From positions 1-35,486 of the forward strand of contig JABMPU010000097.1 in the NCBI GenBank assembly GCA_013203665.1: a stretch of 35,486 bases of DNA, in the 5' to 3' direction. Each line of letters starts with the position of its first letter. Position 1 is the first letter of the stretch. Source of the DNA: Armatimonadota bacterium. Its GTDB lineage: Bacteria > Cloacimonadota > Cloacimonadia > Cloacimonadales > TCS61. The notes beneath the pieces were generated by a model. The model did not search any database. It was not told where the DNA came from and saw only the letters and a list, made by a program, of their open reading frames with translations. Shown one piece after another: positions 8,697-18,600 of this stretch. The translations under genes and the position numbers were made by a program.

Positions 8697-9031
8697 AAAA
8701 AATATTCGCAATACCAACAGCAAATGGAGAACTCTGTGCACATTTTGGACATTGCCGGAAATTTGCTATTGTCGAAGTAGAAGATAATAAAATCGTAAAA
8801 GAAGATTATCTTGATCCACCCGGACATGAACCCGGCTCTTTCCCCAGATTTTTAAGCAGTCACGGTGTTGATATTATCATTGCCGGCGGAATGGGAATGA
8901 GAGCTCAATCACTTTTCATACAGAATAATATTGAAGTCTGTGTTGGAGTTCAAGCAGATTCACCAAAAGAACTTGTCCAAAAATATTTGGATAAAGAACT
9001 GAGAACAGGTGAAAATTTGTGTGATCATTAA
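8693..9031 (+). CDS. NifX-like dinitrogenase iron-molybdenum cofactor biosynthesis (ORP-like) protein
   Basis: ATGA overlap with mrp; CAHFGHCRKFAIVEVE, VDIIIAGGMGMRAQSLF. Confidence 0.88.
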   Translation: MKKIFAIPTANGELCAHFGHCRKFAIVEVEDNKIVKEDYLDPPGHEPGSFPRFLSSHGVDIIIAGGMGMRAQSLFIQNNIEVCVGVQADSPKELVQKYLDKELRTGENLCDH

Positions 9032-9047
9032 AAAGATTGAAACATAC

Positions 9048-9075
9048 AAAAGGACGGGGAAACTCGTCCTTTTTT
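9048..9075 (+). terminator. Rho-independent terminator at cluster end
   Basis: AAAAGGACG GGGAAACT CGTCCTTTTTT. Confidence 0.8.
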
Positions 9076-9197
9076 CGTTTAACTTCAACAAGAAAACGAC
9101 ATTATAGAACAGCAAAATAAATAAAAATCTTTACAAAAATTATTTCAAAAAGTTTTTTACACTATCAATTTTTTTCAAAATCAAAAAAGGAGGGTTT

Positions 9198-10493
9198 ATG
9201 AAGAAAATTCTATTATTGACTTGTTTACTTTCTGTTGTTTTCGTAGCCAATGCTTTTGCGAACGGACTGAGTTTAAATAGTATCGGAGCAAAAGCTTTGG
9301 GCATGGGTGGCGCCTTTGTAGGATTAGCTGATGATGGTTCTGCTATTTACTGGAATCCCGCCGGTTTGGCAGGACAGAGCAACAGCATCATGTTTGCCGG
9401 CACAGACATCATTCCACTTGGTTCTTATGAACTGGATGCTTATGGTATTGAAGCTGAAACAGAAATGAATCATTATCCAAGTCCAAATCTTTTTATTAAT
9501 TACAATCTTGGTAAAATTGGGTTAGGATTCGGAGTTTATGTTCCGGCAGGACTCGGTACAGAATGGGATGGAGCGGATTTAGTTGCTTTCTCCGGTCCGG
9601 ATTCTGTTGATTTGGGAGCATTCAAGGTTAACAATCCTTATTATGGAAAAACTTACGAATGGATGAGTAAGATCGGAGTAATAAACATTAGCCCGGCAAT
9701 TTCTTATCAACTTTCTGAAAATCTTTCTATTGGTGTTGCAGCAAATGTTTATTATGGAATGTTGGAATTAAAACGCGGTGAAGACAAGATCAATATTCTA
9801 GAAGCATATGGTGTTCCGAAAGACGGCATGCTGGATACACAAACCGCATTTGATATTGCAGGATTGGGTTATGGCGCATCGGTTGGATTGATGTATAAAA
9901 TGAGCGATATTGTTACTTTTGGGCTTACTTACAGAAGTCCTGTAAATGTAGAATTTGAAGGTGATGCAGATATTGATTTGCCAGGTCTTGATGTTGTTGA
10001 TGGTTCGATTGATATCGAATGGCCCATGTGGCTCGGTGCAGGTTTCGCTGTTAAAGCAAATGAAAAATTAACTCTTACGTTTGATGCTCAATATAGCCAA
10101 TGGTCCACCTTAGAAGAATTGGATGCTGAAATTAAATTACCTGCAGCATATGGTGGAACAACAATCCAAAAAATGCATTTGGAATGGATAGATGCAACTC
10201 AAATTCGTTTGGGACTTGCATACGAATTGAATGAGAAATTAACTATTCTTCATGGTTGGTATTGGGATCCTGCCCCAGCACCGGATGAAACGCTGACCAT
10301 CTTATTTCCGTCACAAACTTATTCGGCTGTAACGGGTGGATTCTGTTACAAAATCAATAATTTTGATGTAGATTTTGGAGCTGAATATCTATTCGGATCA
10401 GATAGAAATATCAAAGCATCGGGACATAATATGCCTGGTGTGCACAAGATGGATATTCTTGCTGTTAGTTTAGGTTTGGGATACGGTTTCTAA
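9198..10493 (+). CDS. OmpP1/FadL-type outer-membrane transport protein
   Basis: signal peptide; LSLNSIGAKALGMGGAFVGLADDGSAIYWNPAGLAG; beta-barrel ending in GLGYGF. Confidence 0.88.
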   Translation: MKKILLLTCLLSVVFVANAFANGLSLNSIGAKALGMGGAFVGLADDGSAIYWNPAGLAGQSNSIMFAGTDIIPLGSYELDAYGIEAETEMNHYPSPNLFINYNLGKIGLGFGVYVPAGLGTEWDGADLVAFSGPDSVDLGAFKVNNPYYGKTYEWMSKIGVINISPAISYQLSENLSIGVAANVYYGMLELKRGEDKINILEAYGVPKDGMLDTQTAFDIAGLGYGASVGLMYKMSDIVTFGLTYRSPVNVEFEGDADIDLPGLDVVDGSIDIEWPMWLGAGFAVKANEKLTLTFDAQYSQWSTLEELDAEIKLPAAYGGTTIQKMHLEWIDATQIRLGLAYELNEKLTILHGWYWDPAPAPDETLTILFPSQTYSAVTGGFCYKINNFDVDFGAEYLFGSDRNIKASGHNMPGVHKMDILAVSLGLGYGF

Positions 10494-10512
10494 TAACCTG
10501 AAAAAGATTTTG

Positions 10513-10549
10513 ATTAAGCCTTTCGAATTTTCGGAAGGCTTAATTTTTT
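10513..10549 (+). terminator. Rho-independent terminator
   Basis: ATTAAGCCTT / AAGGCTTAAT stem followed by T-run. Confidence 0.8.
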
Positions 10550-10642
10550 GTAAATAACGAAATTAGTTTAATCATCGATTCATTCAGTTTTTCTTGACAT
10601 CTCCAAGAGCTTTTAAAATCCTAAAATTTGACAAGGAGAAAT

Positions 10643-11338
10643 ATGAAACCATATATCGTAGCAATAATCACAGCAGGTGGAAAAGGAAAACGCCTGAAAA
10701 CTGAAATAAAAAAACAATTCCTGTGCATTAAGAAAAGACCACTCTTGTTTTGGACAATTGATAATTTTGCGAAACATTCCCAAATAGATGAAATTATCAT
10801 TGTCTTGCCAAGAGAGGACATCAAGATTTATCAAGATCAAATTTATTCCGAATTTTCTTTTTCGAATGTTTCTGTTGTACCAGGAGGACCCGAGCGACAG
10901 GACTCGGTTTGCAATGCTATTCATGCCTGCCATCCTAAAACAAATATTGTCTTAATTCATGATGGTGTTCGTCCTTTTGTTTCGGAAAAAGAAATTTCAG
11001 ATTTAATAAAAATAGCCTTATATTCCAAAGCTGTAATTCCGATTTCAAAAATAAAAAATACTATAAAAGAAATTAAGAATGAGCACATTATTAAAACTGT
11101 TAATAGAGAAAATCTGGCAAATGCGCTCACACCTCAAGTGTTTGATTATAAACTAATAAAGACTTTGCACGAAAAAGCAAAAATCGAAGAATTATATTTT
11201 ACGGATGATGCTGCAATATTAGAGCATTATGGTCATCTTGTTTCTGTCTATGAAAGCGAAGCGTTTAATTTGAAGATAACTACTAAAATTGATTTTGAAA
11301 TTGCAAAAAATATTATTGAAAATAATTTGTTTGAGTAG
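10643..11338 (+). CDS. ispD: 2-C-methyl-D-erythritol 4-phosphate cytidylyltransferase
   Basis: IITAGGKGKRL, VPGGPERQDSV, LIHDGVRPFV. Confidence 0.92.
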   Translation: MKPYIVAIITAGGKGKRLKTEIKKQFLCIKKRPLLFWTIDNFAKHSQIDEIIIVLPREDIKIYQDQIYSEFSFSNVSVVPGGPERQDSVCNAIHACHPKTNIVLIHDGVRPFVSEKEISDLIKIALYSKAVIPISKIKNTIKEIKNEHIIKTVNRENLANALTPQVFDYKLIKTLHEKAKIEELYFTDDAAILEHYGHLVSVYESEAFNLKITTKIDFEIAKNIIENNLFE

Positions 11339-11411
11339 TTGAATTGGAGAAAAACCTTGCGAATGGTTGTTGGATTCCTTGCTTTTCTTGACCTTCGCAA
11401 TGGTTGGATAC

Positions 11412-11447
11412 TGAATTGGTTGAACTGGTTGAATTAGTTGAACTGGG
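11412..11447 (+). repeat. 9-bp tandem repeat, 4 units
   Basis: TGAATTGGT TGAACTGGT TGAATTAGT TGAACTGGG. Confidence 0.75.
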
Positions 11448-11550
11448 TAAAAGAGAAATAATAAATTTCGCGTATTTAGTAGATTATAACAGATAAAAAA
11501 TATTTCGTGTTGTTTGGCGTATTTAGCGGGTAATAAAAAAGGGAGTAATC

Positions 11551-12024
11551 ATGAGAATTGGATATGGTTATGATGTGCATAAATTAGTAAAGAACAGAAA
11601 ATTAATCTTAGGTGGAGTTAACATCCCATTTGAAAAAGGATTAATCGGTCATTCCGACGCAGATGTGCTGATTCATGCAATTATAGACGCTATTTTGGGA
11701 GCTTTGGCAGCAGGCGACATTGGTCAGCATTTCCCGGATTCGGATGAAAAATATAAAGATATTGATAGCAGAGTTCTTCTCAGAGAAACCTACAAAAAGC
11801 TTGATAAAGCTGGATTTGAAATTGGAAACCTTGATGCAACTATTTGTGCACAGAAGCCAAAACTTCAAAAATACATCCTCCAAATGAGAAATAATATTTC
11901 TGAGGACCTGCATACAGAACTTGCAAATATTTCCATCAAAGCAACAACTGAAGAAGGATTGGGTATCAGCGGGAATGAAAAAGGAATTACAGCTACTGCG
12001 GTTGTTTTGCTAAAGACTTTGTAA
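11551..12024 (+). CDS. ispF: 2-C-methyl-D-erythritol 2,4-cyclodiphosphate synthase
   Basis: RIGYGYDVHKL, GHSDADVLIHAIIDAILGA, ATTEEGLG. Confidence 0.95.
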   Translation: MRIGYGYDVHKLVKNRKLILGGVNIPFEKGLIGHSDADVLIHAIIDAILGALAAGDIGQHFPDSDEKYKDIDSRVLLRETYKKLDKAGFEIGNLDATICAQKPKLQKYILQMRNNISEDLHTELANISIKATTEEGLGISGNEKGITATAVVLLKTL

Positions 12025-12025
12025 A

Positions 12026-14077
12026 ATGAAACCAGAACTTCTTCTCCCTGTCGGTACTACAGAATCATTTTATGCCGCTATAGAAGGCGGAGCAGAAGCT
12101 GTTTACCTGGGTTTGAGAAAATTTAATGCACGAGGAAGAGCAGCAAATTTCACCATCAATCAATTACAATCTATTTTGAAAGAATCAGAAAAAAAGAAGA
12201 TAAAGGTTTTTTTTACACTCAATACTCTTATCAAAAATTCTGAACTTCCCGAATTACTTGATACTCTCTTTATACTATCCCAAACAACAATTTCAGCAAT
12301 CATAATTCAAGATTGGGGAGTTTTTTATTTGATCAAAAAATACTTTCCAAAACTCAAAATTCATGCCAGCACCCAGATGAAAACACATAATTCTATTTGT
12401 GCAGATTATCTTTATGAAAAAGAATTTGAACGAATTATTATGGCTCGGGAACTGACTTTTTCTGAACTAAAAAAAATAAGCAGAAAAACAGGAATTGAGC
12501 TGGAAATCTTCGCTCATGGAGCTTTATGTTATTCCTTTTCAGGAGTGTGTCTTTTCAGTAGTTTTCTGGGAGGGATGAGTGCTAATCGTGGTTTGTGCAG
12601 ACAGCCGTGTCGTAGAATCTATCACTCTTCAGAAAAATCCGGTTATTTTTTCAGCCTGAAGGATTTGCAATTAATTGAGATTCTACCTGAAATTATGAAG
12701 CTAAATATCAAAGCAATAAAAATTGAAGGCAGGATGAGGTCTGCAGAATATGTTTATCAGGTGGCGAGAGCTTATAGAATGGTTATTGATGATCCGAACA
12801 GAATTGAGGAAGCAAAAGAAATCCTCAAATTTGATTTTGGAAGAGAAAAGACTTCATATTTTTTCGGGAATAATATTTCCAAAGCAATTGCTGAAAATCC
12901 TTATACTGGAATTTTTATTGGAGAAATAATCAATAGTTCTGATGATAAATTTTCTTTTAAAACTCTTCACCCCCTGCAAATTAGAAATAGAATTAGAATC
13001 CTTCCGAAAAGTGGGGCTGATTCAAAAATTATTAAAATAAAGGGATTTTTATTGGAGAAAGAGGAAGGAAAAAAAGAGAAATTAGATATTGGAGAAAGAG
13101 TTACAATCAAGACTGAAAACAATTTTCAAAGAGGTGATAAGGTTTTTCTTATCGGACTTGCTGAGAAGAGATTCAAGAACCGATTTACTTTAGAAGGGAA
13201 AAGAGTGAAGTTGCACTTCCCTGAACAAAAAAGGGAAAATATTTTAGGAAAAATCGGTTCAAAACAAATCTTAAATTATGAGCAGTTATTCGTTCGCATT
13301 AATTCTCTGAGATGGCTCAGAAAGATTTTCTTTGATAAAATTGATTTTCTCATTCTAAACCTGACAAAACAGGAATGCCAGGAAATTGACTTGAGAAATC
13401 CATTCTTAAAAAGAAATATTCATAAATTGATAATAGAACTGCCAAAATTCATTTCAGAAGATGATATTGAATTTTATCAAAAAATGTGTAAAAGCTTTTA
13501 TAGAATTGGGATTACAAACTTTATGCTCAGTCATATTTCCCAGAAAAAGATTATTTCATTTTTCAAAAAAGCAAAAATTTATACAAATGAAAATGTTTAT
13601 ATTTTCAATGATTCCTCAATCCAGTTTTTAAAGGAAGAAAAAATCTGGTCTTATGTTTATCCTTTGGAAAACGATTTTCAGAACTTAACTTTTGGCAAAG
13701 ACAGGAAAGGAATTGTTCCTTTGTTTTTTGTTCCCGAACTTTTTTATTCGCGAATGCCTGTTTTTCTTAACCACCAAGACACCCCGATACGGTCATACTT
13801 TCCTACGGGGCAGGCAACAGCTCAAAGTTTTAAAGATAGAGATTTTAATTATCAAAAAATTGTGCGTGATGGAATTACGGTAATTGTTCCTGAGATTCCT
13901 GTTTCGGTTTTACAGCATAAGAATAAACTTTTCAAAGCTGGTTTTAGAAGGTTTCTCATCGATTTTTCTCATCTGAATCCATCGCAGAAAACGTTTAATA
14001 GAATCCTGAAAAAATACCAGACTTCCAGCCCTGAATATCCAGGCACAATTTTCAATTTTAAAGATGGATTAAGATAA
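12026..14077 (+). CDS. peptidase U32 family protein
   Basis: GGAEAVYLGLRKFNARGRAANFT; EIFAHGALCYSFSGVCLFSSFLGGMSANRGLCRQPCRR; IKIEGRMRSAEYV. Confidence 0.92.
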   Translation: MKPELLLPVGTTESFYAAIEGGAEAVYLGLRKFNARGRAANFTINQLQSILKESEKKKIKVFFTLNTLIKNSELPELLDTLFILSQTTISAIIIQDWGVFYLIKKYFPKLKIHASTQMKTHNSICADYLYEKEFERIIMARELTFSELKKISRKTGIELEIFAHGALCYSFSGVCLFSSFLGGMSANRGLCRQPCRRIYHSSEKSGYFFSLKDLQLIEILPEIMKLNIKAIKIEGRMRSAEYVYQVARAYRMVIDDPNRIEEAKEILKFDFGREKTSYFFGNNISKAIAENPYTGIFIGEIINSSDDKFSFKTLHPLQIRNRIRILPKSGADSKIIKIKGFLLEKEEGKKEKLDIGERVTIKTENNFQRGDKVFLIGLAEKRFKNRFTLEGKRVKLHFPEQKRENILGKIGSKQILNYEQLFVRINSLRWLRKIFFDKIDFLILNLTKQECQEIDLRNPFLKRNIHKLIIELPKFISEDDIEFYQKMCKSFYRIGITNFMLSHISQKKIISFFKKAKIYTNENVYIFNDSSIQFLKEEKIWSYVYPLENDFQNLTFGKDRKGIVPLFFVPELFYSRMPVFLNHQDTPIRSYFPTGQATAQSFKDRDFNYQKIVRDGITVIVPEIPVSVLQHKNKLFKAGFRRFLIDFSHLNPSQKTFNRILKKYQTSSPEYPGTIFNFKDGLR

Positions 14078-14385
14078 TGAAATCATCGAAAAAAACAAAT
14101 TTATACGACCGAATTTTCGAAATTGTAAACTTGATTCCAGCCGGCAGTGTGGCAACTTACGGACAAATCGCTCATCTTGTTGGATGCTCCCCGCGAGTTG
14201 TGGGTTATGCAATGCACTCGGTTTCTGCAGAAGATGATGTCCCCTGGCAGCGAGTGATTAATAGCAAAGGTAAGATTAGTTTTCCGGAAGGTTATGATGA
14301 ACAGAAAGCAATCCTGGAAGCTGAAGGAGTTGTTTTTGATAAGATGGGGAAGATAGATTTGAAGAAGTTTGGGTGGGCAGGATAA
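14077..14385 (+). CDS. MGMT-fold alkyltransferase-like (Atl-type) protein
   Basis: IPAGSVATYGQIAHLVG, VPWQRVINSKGKIS (PWQRV replaces PCHRV). Confidence 0.88.
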   Translation: MKSSKKTNLYDRIFEIVNLIPAGSVATYGQIAHLVGCSPRVVGYAMHSVSAEDDVPWQRVINSKGKISFPEGYDEQKAILEAEGVVFDKMGKIDLKKFGWAG

Positions 14386-14449
14386 GATTATTTTGCTCAC
14401 GGATTTTCACGGATAAATTGTAAAATAAATATGAGTTCTGCAGAATTGG

Positions 14450-14655
14450 TTAAAATTTCAGAAACCATTAAAATGGTTGAAATTTTCATTTGTAGGTTTG
14501 TTTATTTCCCACAACTAACCCAGAGAAATATCCTTCGGATTTCACGGGTTAAAAAGTTGTGGGTTAATTCAATATCTGGCAAATCATTAACCCACAGTTT
14601 CAACTGTGGGAATAAATGTAATACAATCCCGTGCTTAACCACTTTAGTGGTTTAA
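14450..14655. repeat. array of palindromic REP-like units
   Basis: AACCATT-AA-AATGGTT; CCCACAACT...AGTTGTGGG; CCCACAGTT-TC-AACTGTGGG; AACCACT-TT-AGTGGTT. Confidence 0.7.
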
Positions 14656-14705
14656 TGTTAATTATGCAGAACCCTTTAAAATAAAAAATAAAGGAGTATT
14701 AAAAC

Positions 14706-15281
14706 ATGAAATTTAAAAAAGAAATTTTTCAAATTAAAATTACTTTAAATGATTCCAAACCACCAATCTGGAGAAGATTTTTAGTGGAATCAAATGTTAA
14801 ATTACCTGATTTACATAAAATTATCCAGACAGTGATGGGCTGGACGAATTCACATTTACATCAATTTGATAAAAACGGACAGTATTTTTGTGAACCTGCA
14901 GAACAAGAGTATTATGAAACGATTGATTACACTGATATTCAGCTTAAAGAATTTTTGTTTGAAGAAAGAGATACTTGTTATTACGAATATGATTTTGGCG
15001 ATAGCTGGAGACATAAAATTGTTCTGGAGAAAATCTTACCTTTTGATAAAAATCAGAATTATCCTGTTTGTACTGCCGGAAAGAAAAATTGTCCACCTGA
15101 AGATTGCGGTGGAATTTGGGGATATTATAATTTACTGGAAATAATCAAAAATCCCAAACACCCGGATTACGAATCTATGATGGATTGGCTTGAAGAAGAT
15201 TTTGATCCGGAATATTTAGATTTAGAAGAAATTAATGAATTGCTACAAAAGAAAGATTTTGGCTGTTTTTCGATGTTTTGA
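14706..15281 (+). CDS. plasmid pRiA4b ORF-3 family protein
   Basis: QIKITLNDSKPPIWRRFLVESNVKLPDLHKIIQTVMGWTNSHLHQF; YEYDFGDSWRHKI; CPPEDCGGIWGY. Confidence 0.9.
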   Translation: MKFKKEIFQIKITLNDSKPPIWRRFLVESNVKLPDLHKIIQTVMGWTNSHLHQFDKNGQYFCEPAEQEYYETIDYTDIQLKEFLFEERDTCYYEYDFGDSWRHKIVLEKILPFDKNQNYPVCTAGKKNCPPEDCGGIWGYYNLLEIIKNPKHPDYESMMDWLEEDFDPEYLDLEEINELLQKKDFGCFSMF

Positions 15282-15310
15282 TTAGTTTTCACCTCGATAG
15301 CTTTCCGAAA

Positions 15311-15438
15311 ATTTAAGTTCTTTGTGACAGAAAATACATAATTTACCCTGACTTTGTGACAAGCTTTGTAAATATTACCCTTACTTTGTGATAATGTAAT
15401 AAAATTTTACCCTGACTTTGTGACAAACTGAGTAATTA
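15311..15438. repeat. iteron array, 32-bp period, 3 strong + 1 weak unit
   Basis: TTACCCTGACTTTGTGACA at 15343 and 15407, TTACCCTTACTTTGTGATA at 15375; core TTTGTGACA also at 15321. Confidence 0.85.
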
Positions 15439-15527
15439 TTTTTAATAAATTTAATTGAAATAAAGTTTTTTGTTTGACAACAAAAGTGTAAAAAACCAAA
15501 TTCAGCAAGGATTTAAATATAAGTTAA

Positions 15528-15641
15528 TTTCGGATTATTGAAATAAAAAAAGAAAAAGAATTGGTAAATGCTAATAAAGAGTTAATTGAAATATTTGAGC
15601 AGAAGATAAAAGACAGAATTGCGAGAGTTTGGGGAGCATAA
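15528..15641 (+). pseudogene. remnant resembling the C-terminal tail of a type I RM methyltransferase (HsdM)
   Basis: frame after TAA at 15525 reads FRIIEIKKEKELVNANKELIEIFEQKIKDRIARVWGA*; stop lies 1 nt before the next ATG. Confidence 0.5.
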
Positions 15642-15642
15642 T

Positions 15643-18600
15643 ATGCAGAAATATCCAAAAGGTTCAGAATGGAGAAAATGGGATTTGCAAGTCCAAACAA
15701 TTACTGATGACAATTATAAATCAATAAATACATATTATGAAGAATTAAAAAAAACTTATCCAACAAAATGGGAAGAATTATGTAAAAAAGTTGGTTCAGA
15801 AGATTTAGTAATTAAGTATGATTCGAAATATTATTTTTTTTCGGACACTGTTGATAACGAAAAAAAAAGAGCAAAAAATTATGCAAATATATTTTTAACT
15901 TTTTTAGATATTTTTAATTCAGATACAGGAGCAGTTTGTATTACAGACCATAATTATGAACACCCATATTTAATAGATTCACTTTTAAAAGAATCTGTGA
16001 ATACTAAAACAAAAATTATCCCTGGAGTTGAAATAAACGTTCAAGGTATTCATTTTATTGTTTTGTTTGGAGAAATCCCTTATGAAAAAAGCTCTTATTC
16101 AGAAGGTATTAAAACTTTTTTATCAAAAATTAATATTGATAACAAAAAAACAAATAGTAAATTAACAGTAAGTGATAAAAGCTATACAGATGTAATTGAT
16201 GAAATAAACACTATTGGTGCTATATTTATTTATCCACATTGTAATTCGACTAAAGGTCTTTTTCAAGAAAGAGGAAAGACTGATAGAACTCACCTTGCAG
16301 ATCAATTTAATTATGTGGATTTTAATATTTTACAATCTAAAAATAATTCCTCAGTAACAAAAACAGAAGAATATATTTTAGGAAATGATCAATTGAAATC
16401 AAATTTTGCATTTACTCTTGGTAGTGACGCGAGATCATTAATAGATACTTTCAAACCTGACAAATCAGGAAATTTCTGTTGGATAAAAGTCGATCCTACA
16501 TTTGAGGGTTTAAAGCAAATAATTTATGAACCGGAAGATAGAGTATTTATTGGTAAGAAACCTGAATTACTTGTAAGAGTAATTTCAAATAGAACAAGAT
16601 TTATCAAAAGTATTGAAGTAATACACGAAGAAGGATATGATGAAAGTAAAGGGATTTGGTTTAAAAATATTAAAGTCCCAATCAATTATGGGATGGTCGC
16701 TATAATTGGAAATAAAGGTAGTGGTAAAAGTGCGTTGACTGATATAATTGGATTATGTGGAAATTCACATCATTATAATGATTTTTCTTTTTTAAATAAA
16801 AAACGTTTTTTAAAAAATAATTTAGCAAGACATTTCAAAGCAAATTTAGAATGGGCAAGTGGAGAAATTACACCTAAAAATTTACTTTCTGATGTAGATT
16901 ATAATGCACCAGAGAGAATTCGCTATTTACCTCAAAATTTCTTTGAAAGACTAACAAATAATCTTGATAATTACGATTTCCAAAAAACACTTGAAGATAT
17001 TGTATTTTCATATTTACCAGAAGTAGAAAAATTAGGCAAAAACTCTTTTGAAGAATTAATAAGATATAAAAAGGAAGGCATCAATAAAGATGTTGAATTA
17101 ATAATTGATGAAATAGATAAGATTAATGAAGAATTAATAGAACTTGAAAATAAAATGCATCCTGCCTATAAGGACAAACTTGTCAAAGAATTAGCGATTA
17201 AGAAAAAGGAATTAGAAGAACATTTAAAAAATAAGCCACCCGAAGTAAAAAACCCTGAACTTGATAAAGACACGCAAGAATATAATAAGGAAATATCAGA
17301 CCAAATCAACGACAAAAATAAGATAATTGAAGAATTAATTTCAAATATTTCACAAAAAAAAGATAGAGTAGTTATATTAAAACAAGAAATTGAAGAATTA
17401 GACGTTTTTAATCGTGATTTTGTACGTTTTGAAAATGAAATTAAAACATTTCTATCTACAAAAAAAGAAGCATTAAAAAAATACAATTTAAATGTAAACA
17501 AGCTTTTAAAATATGAGATAGATTTATCAGAACTAAATAAAGTTATTGAGAAAAAGAAAAAAGAATTTAAGGATACATCAAAGGTAGTATTATCCGCAAA
17601 TGAAATTGAAACTAAATACTCGTTAGAGGAACGAACTCAACTAATTTTAAATAGTTTAATCGTAAAATTAGATGTATTAGAAAAAGATATAGCGAAACTA
17701 AAAGGGAAATTATCCGAACCTTATAAGAAATATCAAGATTATTTGGAAAATCTAAAAAAATGGGAAAATAATAAACTGTCTATTGAAGGGAAAGAAGATT
17801 TACCTCAAACTATAAATTGGTATAAAAATGAAATAAAATACATTGATAATGAGCTACTTATATTAATTAACAAAAAAAGAGAATTACATATAGAAAAAGC
17901 AATAGATATTCTTAACAAGAAATTAGAACTTCTTGATATTTACAACAAATTAAAAACATCTGTAGATGGTGAAATCAACGATTATAAACAAATACTTGGA
18001 GACTACGATATCAATATTGATGTTGCATTAAAATTGATGACTAATTTTATTAAAGAGTTTTTATCTTATATTAACCAAAACAAAAAAGGGTCATTTTTTC
18101 AAATAGATGATGGTAGAAAAAGAATTGAAGAATTAATAACAAGTTATAATATTCAGTCAAAAGAAGGAATTACAGAATTTTTAAAAGCTATTATAAATAA
18201 TTTAGAGAATGACAAAAGAACAAAATTTAATAATGAATCTCGTTATATAAGCGAACAAATAAATGATAACAAACTACCTTCTTTTTACAATTATTTATTC
18301 TCAATTAGTTATTTAGAACCTTCTTACGAATTAAAATTAGGAGATAAACAATTAACAGAACTTTCACCCGGTGAAAAAGGAGCAATGCTAATTGTTTTCT
18401 ATTTAATGTTATACAAGGATAACATTCCTTTAATAATTGATCAGCCAGAAGAAAATTTAGATAATGAAAGCATTTACAAAATTCTTGTTCATTTTATTAG
18501 AGAGACAAAGAAAAGACGACAAGTTATTATAATAACGCATAATCCTAATTTGGCAATTGTAGGAGATGCTGAACAAATTATTTATGTAACAATTGATAAG

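Noticed and set aside
15311-15438. CRISPR array candidate
   Set aside because: Only 3-4 repeats with about 12-13 bp between 19-bp cores; spacers too short and no cas genes in the window
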